A stretch of 64,000 bases of DNA from Sorangium cellulosum (GCF_004135735.1 NZ_CP012670.1:3369501-3433500), one strand, 5' to 3'; positions 8,483 through 17,777 are shown, numbered from the stretch's first letter. Numbers and translations are program-made. The notes: a model not told the origin generated them from the sequence alone.

Positions 8483-9607
8483 TCAGCTCCTCTTTTTCGA
8501 TGTGGGGCGGGACGCAGCGTTCGCCCTCCTCTTCGACGTGGGTCCGGCAGCCGCGTCCGCGGTTCCCTTCGGCAACCGTCGGGCGACCTCCTCGAGCTGC
8601 TTCAGCGCCTCGGTCTCGGCCTCTTGCTCGAGGACCGCACGCCTCCGGGCGGCGAAGCGCTCGTACTCGCGCTCGGCGTGAGCGTCTGCGTCCTCGCGCT
8701 TCCACTTGCCCGGGCCGGGCAAGACGCTCCGCTCATTGAAGGCCAGGAAGGCGTCGAGCTTCTTCGGCCACTCGTGCATGTAGATCTGCTTCCGCCGCCT
8801 GGTCTGGTCCTCGGCGTAGTCCAGGAACATGACCACGATGCGGTTCAGCTCGGTGATCTCGTCCTCGTTCAGGTAGTTCTTGGCAACGGTCACGTCGCCC
8901 TTGCGCACGCCCTGCCCCTTCCACGTGCGGAGGCCCATGTTCGGCTGGGTAGAGTCGGCCCGCGCCTGGATGAGCTCGGGCGCGGTCTTGCCGGTGGCGG
9001 CGAAGTGCAGCTTGTTCTGCATGGTCTGGAAGAACGCGACGGTCTCCGGCGTGCCCGGCCGGTAGTCGGCCGCCAAGGCAAAGATCTCCCGCACGCGCAG
9101 GTACACGCGCCGCTCGCTCGCCCGGATGTCTCGGATGCGCTCGAGCAGCTCGTCGAAGTGATCGGGCACGCCGGGGCCGGGCGGGTTCTTGAGCCGCTCG
9201 TCGTCCATGGTGAACCCCTTCACCAGGTACTCGCGGAGGCGCTCGGTCGCCCACTGGCGAAACTGGGTGCCGCGGGCCGAGCGGACGCGGTAGCCGACGG
9301 CGATCACGGCGTCGAGGTGGTAGTGACCGACCTGGTAAGTCTTGCCGTCGAGACCAGTTGTTGCGAAATACGCAACAACTGCTTTCTCATCCAGCTCTCC
9401 CTCCGCGAAGATCGCGCGGAGGTGACGCGACACGTTGGATTTGTCGATCTGGTAGAGGGCGATCATCGCGCCCTGGGAGAGCCACAGGGTGCCCCCCTCG
9501 AAGCGACACTCGACCCGGCTCCGGCCGTCCTCGGTGGGGTACAGGATGATCTCGCCTCGGGCGGAGACGATGTCATCGGCGGGATCGTCGGGCTCGCGGT
9601 CGCTCAT
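8483..9607 (-). CDS. rhuM: RhuM family protein
   Basis: 374 residues. Family-typical features are the N-terminal GEIILYPTEDGRSRVECRFE, then TLWLSQGAMIALYQIDKSNV (a DNA-binding-like helix pair), VGYRVRSARGTQFRQWA, and the C-terminal RhuM block with TAKNYL-like AKNYLNEDEITELNRIVVM. RhuM was named as a virulence protein in Salmonella SPI-3, but homologues often occur inside restriction loci, where they are suspected defence accessories (family knowledge; mechanism unknown). The ATG overlaps the hsdS stop (ATGA) and hsdR starts 8 bases after its stop, placing it firmly in the operon. The last 60 residues form a basic, low-complexity tail (SKRRANAASRP). Confidence 0.88.
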   Translation of the reverse strand: MSDREPDDPADDIVSARGEIILYPTEDGRSRVECRFEGGTLWLSQGAMIALYQIDKSNVSRHLRAIFAEGELDEKAVVAYFATTGLDGKTYQVGHYHLDAVIAVGYRVRSARGTQFRQWATERLREYLVKGFTMDDERLKNPPGPGVPDHFDELLERIRDIRASERRVYLRVREIFALAADYRPGTPETVAFFQTMQNKLHFAATGKTAPELIQARADSTQPNMGLRTWKGQGVRKGDVTVAKNYLNEDEITELNRIVVMFLDYAEDQTRRRKQIYMHEWPKKLDAFLAFNERSVLPGPGKWKREDADAHAEREYERFAARRRAVLEQEAETEALKQLEEVARRLPKGTADAAAGPTSKRRANAASRPTSKKRS

Positions 9608-10917
9608 GGGGTGGACTCCGCGAGGAGGGGGGTGACGCGGACGCGGCCGGTGAGGAGGTCGTCCATGAGGCCTTGCTTGAGGAGGCGGAGTTTGGTCAAT
9701 TCGCGCACTTCGGCAGCAACTGTTGCCTCGTGCGCTACCAACGCTTCCACTATGGCAACCTGCTCAGAAATCGACGATGGTAGCGCGATCATCGTTTTCC
9801 GCAGGTTGGTCGGGTTGATGTTGACTTGGTGCACCCCGGGGGTGGCATATCGGCGGATGCGCATCTGTGTGCATGGCCAATTGAGCCAGCGATTGAGGAA
9901 TTCATTGTTCAATCGCGCCGGTTCCGGATCCAATCGAACGAGGTAAGAAGCGAACGACGCCAGCTCGAGCTGTCCTCGCCAGATGCCCGTACGCCCAACG
10001 TGCTCAATGCTGTTGGTGCGATTGAATAACACATCTCCGGGCCGCAGAAGCAGCCTGCGCGTCGTGGCACTCGCAGAATACTTGAGGTCCGACACGTCAG
10101 TCTCGCCGTCCTTTAAGTTGTTCATTCGGAGAACAGGAATGCCGGTCGAGTGAAAGCCCAATGGAACAGAGACGCCGTATGCGACGTGCGGCACGACGTC
10201 GCCCAATGGGAGCACGCTCCACATCTTGGGAATCATGCCTAGCGGCGAGTCCTTGAAATGCTCTGGATATTGCTCGGGATCACGCAAGCCACCGTTCTCG
10301 TCGATCCCGCGAGTCAGCAGGTCGTGCAGGAGCCCTTGCTTCATCCGATTCAACTTGGCGACGAGCCGCTCGGTAGTCAGAATGGATTTGTCGAGCGCAT
10401 CGAGAATCTCGGCGATCAGTCGCTGCTGCGGGAGCGACGGCATGCAGATGTCGATGCTAAGGTAGTCCTGGAATTTGAGGTTAATAATTCCAGTCGTCTG
10501 CTGCTGTAGGCCCCAGATCGTTGGGCTTCGATACAGGTGGTGGAGCCGCCATGATAGAAACGATGGATCTACAACGGAACGATTGGGGCGGAGTGTTCTA
10601 AAAAAATTCGAGCAGACATGCCGCGTGGAAGAACGCTCGTTGAATATGGCTGTACGGCCGACGGGCTTTTCCGGGCTGCCGCCCGAGGCTTCAAGCAAGA
10701 TGTCACCCGGCTCAAGCCTCTTCACTGACAGCTTCGCGGTCGCGATCGTTCGTTGTGCTCCCCTAGAGACATCAACGTGCCCCTCGTCATCGAGATCCGT
10801 TGATCGGAGCACCGTTGCATTGCCACCTCGATGGCCCGGATCGCTTCCCCACTCACCACTGAACTGCCCAGCCAGGCACTCCCGAATGGTCCTGTGGCTC
10901 CAGCCATCAGGTCTCAT
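9604..10917 (-). CDS. hsdS: Type I restriction specificity subunit (HsdS)
   Basis: 437-residue DNA-recognition subunit with two target-recognition domains, each followed by a conserved helical spacer: [18 protein letters not shown] near 165-180 and [18 protein letters not shown] near 385-400. The two half-sites are therefore read by separate TRDs. The start is [12 protein letters not shown] in the second repeat, typical of the family. Codon use is less GC-rich than hsdM or hsdR, as expected for rapidly exchanged specificity genes. The ATG at 10917 overlaps the hsdM end by 11 bases, and its stop overlaps the rhuM start, so expression is coupled. The recognition sequence cannot be read from the protein by eye. 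Confidence 0.92.
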   Translation of the reverse strand: MRPDGWSHRTIRECLAGQFSGEWGSDPGHRGGNATVLRSTDLDDEGHVDVSRGAQRTIATAKLSVKRLEPGDILLEASGGSPEKPVGRTAIFNERSSTRHVCSNFFRTLRPNRSVVDPSFLSWRLHHLYRSPTIWGLQQQTTGIINLKFQDYLSIDICMPSLPQQRLIAEILDALDKSILTTERLVAKLNRMKQGLLHDLLTRGIDENGGLRDPEQYPEHFKDSPLGMIPKMWSVLPLGDVVPHVAYGVSVPLGFHSTGIPVLRMNNLKDGETDVSDLKYSASATTRRLLLRPGDVLFNRTNSIEHVGRTGIWRGQLELASFASYLVRLDPEPARLNNEFLNRWLNWPCTQMRIRRYATPGVHQVNINPTNLRKTMIALPSSISEQVAIVEALVAHEATVAAEVRELTKLRLLKQGLMDDLLTGRVRVTPLLAESTP

Positions 10918-13306
10918 ATCCGAGTCCTCCGAGAAATTGTCGCAGCCTGCTGCTCAATGCGTCTCGCTCCTGTTCGACTGCGATGAGTGTCACCGAATAT
11001 TTCTCCCACCACCCCTCGAATGCCGCGACAACCGTCCGCTGGTGCTCTCCCACGTACCGCTCGAAGATGTCATCGAGGCTCTCCCTCAAGACGCCCGCCA
11101 CCAGCGTCTCGGCCCCCTCGTCGTCCAGCTTCGCGACCCCCTCCTCCAGCCGCTGCACAAGCTCCCCTTCCAGCGCCTTCCGCTGCTTCTTCACCGCGCC
11201 GAGCTCCTTCTTCAGCGCCTTCACCTCCTCCTCCGACCGCCGCTCCTCGGCCTCGCCTTCCTCCTCGTCCTCCCCCGGCTGCGCCGCCTTGATCTCCGCA
11301 TCCAGCTCCGCCCGCTTCGCCTCCAGCTCGCCGAGCTCGGCCATGTATTCAGGCAGCAGCTTCTTGAGCAGCGGATGCTCCAGCGGGTTCTCCGTCGCCT
11401 CGTCGTCCTCCAGCGCCGCCCGGATGCTCGACGCCCATGCCTCCACCAGCCCCGTGTACTCGTGCGCCGCCAGCGTCTTCAGGTCGTTCTGCGCCGCCCC
11501 CCACCACGTCGCGATCACCCCCGTCACCTTGAACGCATCCAGGAGCCCCACCGGCCGCACCGCTTTCTCGAAGCTCGCCAGCAAGCGCGCCCGGAGCGGC
11601 ATGATTGCCCCCGACACCGGGAGCTGCCGCAGCTCCCGCCGCGCCTTCTTCCACCACCCCTCCACGGCCTCCGCGAGCTGCCGCTCCCGCGCCGCCATCC
11701 CGGGATCCTCGTCCAGCCGCTTCTTCAGCGCCGCCTTGTCCCCGATCCCGTCCACGAAATCGAGATACCGCTCGTCCCGCTCCCGGAGCAGCCGCCGCGG
11801 GTCGAGCCCGTGCGCCTCGAACAGCGCCGCCTTCGCCTTCACCTCGGCCTTCGGGATGCCCCCGTGCAGGTGCGCGCGCACGTCGTGCGGCTCCGGCGGC
11901 GGCGCGTTGTCAGCGTAGCGCCGGATGTTGAGGTTGTCGTCGTTCTCGCGCAGCACCTCGCGCCCGACCACGCTCGCGAAGCCGGGCACGTCGCGGAACG
12001 CCTGCCACGTGCTCACGATCTTCTCGATGTGCTCGGGGAGGAGCTGGTTCTGCGCCCGCCCCTCGGCATACTCGCGGTCGGCGTTGATGAAGAGCACCTT
12101 CCCGCGCAGCTCCTTCGGCTTCGCCCCCTTCGCGCGCAGCACGAGCAGGCAGGCGGGGATGCCCGTTCCGTAAAAGAGGTTCGGGGCCAGGCCGATCACG
12201 GCGTCGAGCAAGTCGTCGTCCAGGATGCTGGTGCGGATCTGCTTCTCGGCCCCGCCGCGGAACAGCACCCCGTGCGGCATCACCGTGACCACCATCCCGC
12301 CCGGTCGCAGCACCGCGAGCATGTGCTGCACGAACATCAGGTCGGCCTTCTTCCCGCTCTCCGGGCAGAAGCCGTGGCGGAAGCGCTCCTTGAAAGGCAG
12401 ATCCTTCAGCACGTAGTTCTGCGAGAACGGCGGATTGGAGATCACGCGGTTGAAGCGCATCAGCTCGCCGTCCTCCCTATGGCGCGGGTTGGCGAGGGTG
12501 TCATCGTTGCGGATATCGGCGTCGGCGATGCCGTGGAGGAGCATGTTCATCTTGGAGATCGCCCACACGCCGCCGTTCGACTCCTGGCCGTAGAGGCGCA
12601 GGTTCCTCACGTTCTTCTGGCGCTCGTCGAGGTACTCGTGCGAGAGCACCAGCATGCCGCCCGAGCCCGAGCAGGGGTCGTAGACGTGCATGCCCTCGTC
12701 CGGCGCGGCGATGCGGACCATCATCCGGACCACGGCGCGCGGGGTGTAGAACTCGCCGCCCTTCTTCCCGGCCGAGTCGGCGAAGTCGCGGATCAGGTAC
12801 TCGTACGCGGCGCCGAGGAGGTCGGGGTACTCGAAGTCTTCATTCCGCAGGCGATGCTGGGAGAAGTGGTCGATGAGGTCGCGGAGGTTCTTGTCCGGGA
12901 TCTTCGACTGGCCGACCTTGCGCGTGAAGTCGATGTGCGCGAGCACGCCATCGAGGCTCGTGTTCTGCCCCTCGATCGCGGCGAGCGCCTTGTTGAGCGT
13001 GTCGCCGATGTTCCTGTGGGCCTCGTCGCGCAGGTAGCCCCAGCGCGCCTCCTCGGGGACGTAGAAGGTGTCGGTGTAGAAGCTCGGGTGCCCGGCGCGC
13101 TTCCGCGCCTCGGCCTCGCGCTTGCCGCGGGCGAGGTCCTTCGCGACGAGCTCCTCGAAGCGGGCGTCGAAGACGTCGGAGCACCGCTTCAGGAACAGCA
13201 TGCCGAAGATGTATTCCTTGAACTCCGACGCATCCATCTTGCCGCGGAGGATGTCGGCGGCCTTGAACAGGTGCCGTTCGAGCTGAGGGAGGGTGAGCCT
13301 TGCCAT
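10907..13306 (-). CDS. hsdM: Type I restriction N6-adenine methyltransferase (HsdM)
   Basis: 799-residue modification subunit. An N-terminal helical HsdM_N region precedes the N6-adenine methylase domain, with GEFYTPR at 184-190, the AdoMet motif DPCSGSGG at 210-217 and catalytic NPPF at 291-294. A long C-terminal extension carries Glu/Lys-rich coiled coil (about 640-720), making it longer than the common 500-residue HsdM. The ATG at 13306 follows GGGGAG with 7-base spacing; the ORF extension to 13423 is proline/arginine junk. It is the first gene of the minus-strand operon hsdM-hsdS-rhuM-hsdR-metallopeptidase, so modification is made before restriction. Confidence 0.93.
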   Translation of the reverse strand: MARLTLPQLERHLFKAADILRGKMDASEFKEYIFGMLFLKRCSDVFDARFEELVAKDLARGKREAEARKRAGHPSFYTDTFYVPEEARWGYLRDEAHRNIGDTLNKALAAIEGQNTSLDGVLAHIDFTRKVGQSKIPDKNLRDLIDHFSQHRLRNEDFEYPDLLGAAYEYLIRDFADSAGKKGGEFYTPRAVVRMMVRIAAPDEGMHVYDPCSGSGGMLVLSHEYLDERQKNVRNLRLYGQESNGGVWAISKMNMLLHGIADADIRNDDTLANPRHREDGELMRFNRVISNPPFSQNYVLKDLPFKERFRHGFCPESGKKADLMFVQHMLAVLRPGGMVVTVMPHGVLFRGGAEKQIRTSILDDDLLDAVIGLAPNLFYGTGIPACLLVLRAKGAKPKELRGKVLFINADREYAEGRAQNQLLPEHIEKIVSTWQAFRDVPGFASVVGREVLRENDDNLNIRRYADNAPPPEPHDVRAHLHGGIPKAEVKAKAALFEAHGLDPRRLLRERDERYLDFVDGIGDKAALKKRLDEDPGMAARERQLAEAVEGWWKKARRELRQLPVSGAIMPLRARLLASFEKAVRPVGLLDAFKVTGVIATWWGAAQNDLKTLAAHEYTGLVEAWASSIRAALEDDEATENPLEHPLLKKLLPEYMAELGELEAKRAELDAEIKAAQPGEDEEEGEAEERRSEEEVKALKKELGAVKKQRKALEGELVQRLEEGVAKLDDEGAETLVAGVLRESLDDIFERYVGEHQRTVVAAFEGWWEKYSVTLIAVEQERDALSSRLRQFLGGLGYET

Positions 13307-13663
13307 GGAGCGCTCCCCTTCTACCACCGGCGCGCGCGGGCGCGGCGCGGCATGTGGCCGCGAGGGCGCGGCGTGCCTCCCGATCGGGATCGAGACGTGG
13401 CTCGGCCGCCGAGGCGCGGGCACGCGCGCGATCGGAGGGGCACCTCGGCCGTCGAGGCAGGTTCCCGATCGCGATCACCGCGGCCCCGGCTGCGTTCCCG
13501 GCGGGGTCGAGACAGGCCGTCCCGATACGGCGGGCCAGCGTCGGCGGGCGCCTGCTCGCCCTTCCGGTGCCACCGGCAGCCCGCGCAGATGACCGGCGCC
13601 CGCCCGCGCCGGGGGATGACATGAGCCCGCTCGCCCGTGTAGCCTCCCACACTGGAGGATCTC
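13307..13663. other. Divergent intergenic region
   Basis: 357 bases between hsdM (minus) and the hypothetical gene at 13664 (plus). It is GC-rich with several short near-repeats of CGATCGGGATCGAGAC type. It must hold promoters for both directions, but no convincing hexamer pair was identified. Confidence 0.35.
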
Positions 13664-14611
13664 ATGAGCAAACCCAGGACATCGAAATCCCCAAAATCCC
13701 CGAAGTCCCCGAAGTCCGAGCGCGCCGAGGCCGCGGCGCTCGCGCCGATCGACGAAGCGCCGGTGGAAGCCACGCCGACGGAGCTCGACGCCGAGACGAC
13801 GGCCTTCCTCGCCCGCGTCCACACCGTGCTCTTCAACATCCCGCGCTACCTCGGGCGGGCGAGGCGCCACGGGTACACGCAGAAGGAGCACGATCTGGGC
13901 TGGGAGCTGTACGCCACGGCTTCCGGCAAGAACCGCCGCTTCGAGCACTGGCTGGCGGAGGGCGACCACCGCGAGGTCGCGGCCGGGCTCTCCGTGGAGC
14001 GGATGCGCCTGCTCCAGGAGATCGATGACTTCGAGAACCTCTGGTTCCCGCGGATGCGGGTGATCATCCCCCGGGTGATCCCGCGCGAGAGCGCCGCCCG
14101 GTTCACCGCCGCGTTCTTCAAGAACCTCTCGCAGCAGCCGCTCGGCCCCGCCGTGGTGGACTCGGTGAAGACGTTCCTGAACCGGGTCGACGAGCTGGCG
14201 ACGAGCGCCGAGCCCGGCGCGCGGGAGCTCTACCGGACGCTCGGCGAGCGCGGGCTCACGCCGAAGAAGATCGAGTCGATGCGCCGGCTGATCGCCGCCG
14301 CGGAGGAGCTCCGGAGCTCGGACAGGACCGCGCCCGCGGTGAGCGCGGCGGAGATCGCGAAGGCCAAGGAGGCGCAGCTCGCCGCGCTCCAGTCGCTCCG
14401 CCTCTGGTTCAACGACTGGGCCACGACGTTCCGCGGCATCTTCAACACGCGCGAGCAGATCACGCTCGGCCTGACCACCCTCAAGCGAAGGAAGAAGGAC
14501 GCCGAGGCCGAGGCCGCGGAGCCCGAGGACGAGGAAGACGACGAGGCCGAGGACGACGACGAAGACGACGACGACGACGAAGACGACGACGACGGAGCCG
14601 CCGACCCGTAG
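13664..14611 (+). CDS. Hypothetical protein with acidic C-terminal tail
   Basis: 315 residues with a basic, repetitive N-terminus (SKSPKSPKSPKS), a largely helical middle (about 45-270) and a C-terminal tail made almost only of Asp/Glu (EDDDEDDDDDEDDDD). No catalytic motif, signal peptide or membrane segment was seen, so it is probably cytoplasmic. The charge layout, a basic head and acidic tail around a helical core, is reminiscent of chaperone-like or nucleic-acid-associated proteins, but that is only an analogy. GGAG lies 7 bases before the ATG. It stands alone between the restriction operon and the tandem array plus IS element. Family not recognised. Confidence 0.65.
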   Translation: MSKPRTSKSPKSPKSPKSERAEAAALAPIDEAPVEATPTELDAETTAFLARVHTVLFNIPRYLGRARRHGYTQKEHDLGWELYATASGKNRRFEHWLAEGDHREVAAGLSVERMRLLQEIDDFENLWFPRMRVIIPRVIPRESAARFTAAFFKNLSQQPLGPAVVDSVKTFLNRVDELATSAEPGARELYRTLGERGLTPKKIESMRRLIAAAEELRSSDRTAPAVSAAEIAKAKEAQLAALQSLRLWFNDWATTFRGIFNTREQITLGLTTLKRRKKDAEAEAAEPEDEEDDEAEDDDEDDDDDEDDDDGAADP

Positions 14612-14623
14612 GTCTCCGCGACG

Positions 14624-14799
14624 GTCCGGAGGGGTCTCGAGCACAGTCCGGAGGGGTCCCGAGCACGGTCCGGAGGGGTCTCGACTACAGTCCGGAGGGG
14701 TCTCGAGCACAGTCCGGAGGGGTCTCGACTACAGTCCGGAGGGGTCTCGAGCACAGTCCGGAGGGGTCTCGAGCACAGTCCGGAGGCGTCTGTACGAGC
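14624..14799. repeat. 22-bp tandem repeat array, eight units
   Basis: Eight units begin at exactly 22-base steps (14624, 14646, 14668, 14690, 14712, 14734, 14756, 14778). Consensus is GTCCGGAGGGGTCTCGAGCA followed by CA, with GAGCAC/GACTAC alternation. The array starts 12 bases after the acidic-tail gene and stops at the left end of the IS481-type element. There are no spacers, so it is not CRISPR. Confidence 0.9.
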
Positions 14800-15013
14800 G
14801 GAGCCCTGGTAACAGTTCTGACCGGGAGCAGCGGTGACACTTCCTTGAGCTACGGGCCCCTGCTCCGGGAGGACTGGGAACAGGGGCCGGATCCTCGTCG
14901 ACGCGACACGCTCACCGCGCTCTCTCGGACCGCCAGGATCTATACACGAACCGCTTCCCGCGGTCTCGGTACACGCGAGCCTCTCCTCACGTTCCGGCGT
15001 GAGTGCGCGCAGG

Positions 15014-16177
15014 TCACCGTGCCTTGGCGAGCTGCAGCTCCTTGTTCTTCAAGGTGACCTGCGCGAGCAGAACCGGCCCGTAGTACAGCTCCCAGACGTC
15101 GTCGGCGATCGGAAGCAGCCCCACGGGTTCGTTGGCGATCAGCTTGGAGACGAAGGTGTTCGCGCCACCGAACTGAAGCCGACCCATGTCCCCCACGCGT
15201 CGCACGGCCATCGTGTCCGGATACTCCGGCGAGGAGGGCTTGCTCGGCATCGTCCGCCGCGACGGCGTGTAGCGCGAAGCCGGCGTCCTCTGGCCGAGCG
15301 CCTCGTGAGGCCGCTGGTCATTGTACTCGTGCCGGAAGCGGTCGAAGACGCGCTGCTGCGCCGCGAGCGTGGCTTCGGGCGGCGATGTCGCCTCCGCCTT
15401 CAGCGTCTTGTGCATGCGCTCGTGCCGGCCGTTCTGCTGCGGTTTGCCGGGCTCAATGCGCTCGGGAACCACGCCGAGCTTGATCCAGCTCACCGACAGC
15501 GCCGAGAGCCCTCCAATGCCCTGCGTGGCGAACGGCGGGCCGTTATCGGAGCGGATACGATTCGGCAGCCCAAACTCGCGGAACGCGCGCTCGAAGTGCG
15601 GCCGCACCGAGGCCTCGTCCGGCTTCGCTACGCCCTCGCATTTGAGCAAGTACCGCGACGCCTGGTCCGTCAACGTCAGCGGGTGGCACCGGGTCTTGTC
15701 GCCAAGCGCGAAATGCCCCTTGAAATCGGCGCACCATGTGTCATTAGGCTGCTCCGCTGGAGCCAGCGTCGACGGCATCGCTGACGTCGGCATCACCACG
15801 CGGCGCCGCCGGGGCCGGATCAGCCCGTGTTTCTTGAGCAGCTCGCCGATGGTGCTCGTCGCCGGCAGCCCCTCAAGGCCCATGCTCTCCAGCCGGGCGC
15901 GCAGCTTCTTCGGACCCCAGGTGGGTCGCTCCTTCCGCAGCTCGACCAGCGCGTTGACGATCGCCGCTGGCGTCGCATGCGGGAACGTGTGCGCCACGGG
16001 CCGCCGCTCCTCCAGACCACGAGGTCCGGCTTGCTCGTAACGCTCCACCCACTTGTACCCCGTCTTCCGGCTGATGCCGAACCGTCGGCACAGCTCCGCG
16101 AACGTCTCGTCCGACTCGTTGACCTGCGCGATGAACTGAAGCCTCTCGTCCACTGAACATGTCTCTTTCCAGGGCAC
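15014..16177 (-). CDS. IS481 family transposase
   Basis: 387-residue DDE transposase, full length. An N-terminal helix-turn-helix (ETFAELCRRFGISRKTGYKW, about 25-44) binds the element ends. The rve integrase core has candidate catalytic residues D151 (WCADFKG), D211 (RIRSDNG) and E253 (QQNGRHERMH), and the family hallmark YNDQRPHEALGQ follows. No frameshift or internal stop, so it could be active. It is the only gene in the element and reads on the minus strand. Confidence 0.93.
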   Translation of the reverse strand: MPWKETCSVDERLQFIAQVNESDETFAELCRRFGISRKTGYKWVERYEQAGPRGLEERRPVAHTFPHATPAAIVNALVELRKERPTWGPKKLRARLESMGLEGLPATSTIGELLKKHGLIRPRRRRVVMPTSAMPSTLAPAEQPNDTWCADFKGHFALGDKTRCHPLTLTDQASRYLLKCEGVAKPDEASVRPHFERAFREFGLPNRIRSDNGPPFATQGIGGLSALSVSWIKLGVVPERIEPGKPQQNGRHERMHKTLKAEATSPPEATLAAQQRVFDRFRHEYNDQRPHEALGQRTPASRYTPSRRTMPSKPSSPEYPDTMAVRRVGDMGRLQFGGANTFVSKLIANEPVGLLPIADDVWELYYGPVLLAQVTLKNKELQLAKAR

Positions 16178-16210
16178 CAGCGATCCTCCGTCGCCGACCC
16201 TCTACGACAT

Positions 16211-16275
16211 GTGTCACCCAGGCTCCCGGTCCGTCCGGGTGCTACCCAGGCTCCCGGTCTGAACCGTTACCCAGG
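16211..16275. repeat. Right inverted repeat of the IS with internal duplication
   Basis: Reverse complement matches the left end (14805-14840) if one 28-base segment is removed. The block ACCCAGGCTCCCGGTC is present at 16216-16231 and again at 16244-16259. Extra transposase binding blocks at one end would make the element asymmetric. Confidence 0.7.
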
Positions 16276-16738
16276 CCACCGGTCCGTACCGTCTCGACCA
16301 CGGTCCGTACCCGGGGCTTTGCCACGGTCCGAGCGCCCGTGACGGCAGGTCGGACCGTTCCACAAGCACAGCAGACCCCCGTGGCCTCCACGCGGGACCG
16401 CCCACACCACGGTCGGGCCCACCGCGGTCGTGCCGTGCCCGCGTCCCGTTCGATGTTCCCGACGCTGGACCACCTCGTTGAACGTCTCGAACCGCGCTGC
16501 GCGACATCGTTGGACGGTTCCGCCCTACACGTTTCGCGAGATCACACAGGGGAGCGCCGAGGCCACCGCCAGGGTGCACCAAACGAAGCTGCTAGCCAGT
16601 ACAGCGTTCCCGGATCTCCCCCCAGGATCGGCCGTGACGATCCTGCCTTCGGTCCGGGCTGGCCGGGCTCATGGACTGCGCGAGCTCGTCGCGGGACGCG
16701 GACGCCTATCGCTCCTGCGGGAAGTCGGGCCGAGAGTC
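16276..16738. other. Non-coding stretch right of the IS
   Basis: Starts with about one and a half degenerate copies of a 21-base unit (GGTCCGTACCGTCTCGACCA at 16281 and again from 16302) that resembles the 22-bp array left of the IS. No gene with recognisable content follows up to the palindrome at 16739; the ORFs here look like shadows. Confidence 0.45.
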
Positions 16739-16846
16739 GAACCGCCATGACGCCAAGGGCGCCAAGAAACCAGGGAAGTAGAAGGGGAACATGGAGGGAC
16801 AACCCTTCCCCCTCGCTTCTTGGCGTCGTTGGCGCCATGGCGGTTC
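16739..16846. repeat. MITE-like imperfect palindrome
   Basis: Two 30-base arms, GAACCGCCATGACGCCAAGG... at 16739-16768 and its complement ending GGCGCCATGGCGGTTC at 16817-16846, differ at three positions and enclose a 48-base centre. The GCCAAG-type period inside each arm resembles dispersed repeats of GC-rich genomes. No coding capacity. It lies about 190 bases upstream of kamE. Confidence 0.75.
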
Positions 16847-17039
16847 TTCTGCTGATCCGGGGCAACTTCCCGCAGTGGTGCTATTCCAGGGACTCCAGGC
16901 TGCGGCGGGTGCTGGGAGACCTCATGTCCACGACTTTCGCCCTCTCGCCTGAAGACCGCTCCATTTCTGCCGGCGCCCCGGCGCGCGGCGCTGTCCGCGG
17001 ATCGACGACCAGCGTCCTCGTGGTGTACATCAAGGAGGT

Positions 17040-17774
17040 ATGACACCGCGAACCATCCTGCGTGCATATGGCGATCGCGAGGGCGACGGCATGGTCCAGA
17101 TGTCGTTCACGCTCCGCGTCCTGCCGGGCGACCGCGCGCGCGAGGCGGCCAAGCGGTTCGCCGAGGCCCACGGCCTGCGCGAGCCGCTCGTCACGGCCAT
17201 GGAGCAGGCGAGCCGGGAGCACACCTACTTCGTCGTTTACGGGCACTCCCAGCACGGCGTCGACCTCTCGGACATCGAGGTCGAGGAGCTCGCCGCGCAG
17301 CCGCTCACGCGCGCCGACATCGAGGCGCAGGCGAGGAAGCTCGGCCGCAAGATCGTGGTCGTGGGCGCCTGCACCGGCAGCGACGCGCACACCGTCGGCA
17401 TCGACGCCATCCTGAACTACAAGGGGTTCGCCGGAGAGAAGGGGCTCGAGAGCTTCAAGTGCTTCGACGCCCACAACCTCGGCGCGCAGGTCGAGAACGC
17501 CGAGCTCTGCGAGAAGGCCAAGGCGCTCGGCGCCGACGCGATCCTCGTCTCGCAGGTGATCACGCAGCGGAACTGCCACAAGGAGAACGCGGCCGCGCTC
17601 ATCGAGATGGTGAAGGCCCAGGGCTTCCGGGACAGGGTGATCCTGCTGCTCGGCGGCCCGCGCATCGATCACAACCTGGCCGTCGAGCTCGGCTTCGACG
17701 CCGGCTTCGGGCCGGGCACCAAGCCGACCACCGTGGCGTCGTTCCTGGTCGAGCGCCTCGTGGGCAGGGCGTAG
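17040..17774 (+). CDS. kamE: Lysine 5,6-aminomutase beta subunit (KamE)
   Basis: 244-residue adenosylcobalamin-binding subunit partnering KamD. The N-terminal dimerisation part (RAYGDREGDGMVQMSFTL) is followed by a Rossmann-like B12 domain with the DxHxxG motif (D115, H117, G120) that supplies the cobalt-ligating His. K128 in ILNYKGFAG matches the Lys known to hold PLP in the family, and GGPRIDH and GFGPGT follow. The ATG at 17040 is preceded almost directly by AAGGAGGT, so Shine-Dalgarno spacing is unusually short; an upstream frame ends here in an ATGA overlap. No kamD lies upstream within 14 kb. Its stop is 3 bases from the convergent J-domain gene. Confidence 0.93.
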   Translation: MTPRTILRAYGDREGDGMVQMSFTLRVLPGDRAREAAKRFAEAHGLREPLVTAMEQASREHTYFVVYGHSQHGVDLSDIEVEELAAQPLTRADIEAQARKLGRKIVVVGACTGSDAHTVGIDAILNYKGFAGEKGLESFKCFDAHNLGAQVENAELCEKAKALGADAILVSQVITQRNCHKENAAALIEMVKAQGFRDRVILLLGGPRIDHNLAVELGFDAGFGPGTKPTTVASFLVERLVGRA

Positions 17775-17777
17775 CGG

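Larger units (their letters stand above)
14805..16275 (-). mobile_element. IS481-type insertion sequence, apparently complete
   Basis: About 1.47 kb containing one DDE transposase gene. The left end (14805-14840) starts CCTGGTAACAGTTCTGACC and ends GGTGACAC. The right end, read on the other strand from 16275, starts CCTGGGTAACGGTTCAGACC and also ends GGGTGACAC. Inside the right end, a 16-base block ACCCAGGCTCCCGGTC occurs twice, 28 bases apart (16216 and 16244), so the right repeat is lengthened. Exact outer boundaries and any target duplication could not be fixed; a GTACG motif just outside both ends may belong to the element. Confidence 0.75.

Noticed and set aside
5244..8681. 1145-residue plus-strand ORF across hsdR
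   Set aside because: hsdR motifs (nuclease core, TQGSGKS, DEAH) lie on the minus strand; the plus ORF has no recognisable fold.
10475..13624. 1049-residue plus-strand ORF across hsdS and hsdM
   Set aside because: Antisense shadow of the methylase gene, rich in Arg/His/Leu without motifs.
14624..14799. 22-bp array considered as CRISPR
   Set aside because: Repeats abut without spacers and no cas genes are present.
16159..17043. ORF overlapping the kamE start
   Set aside because: It crosses the IS right end and the palindrome, and has no conserved features. Its end overlaps kamE only by a few bases.
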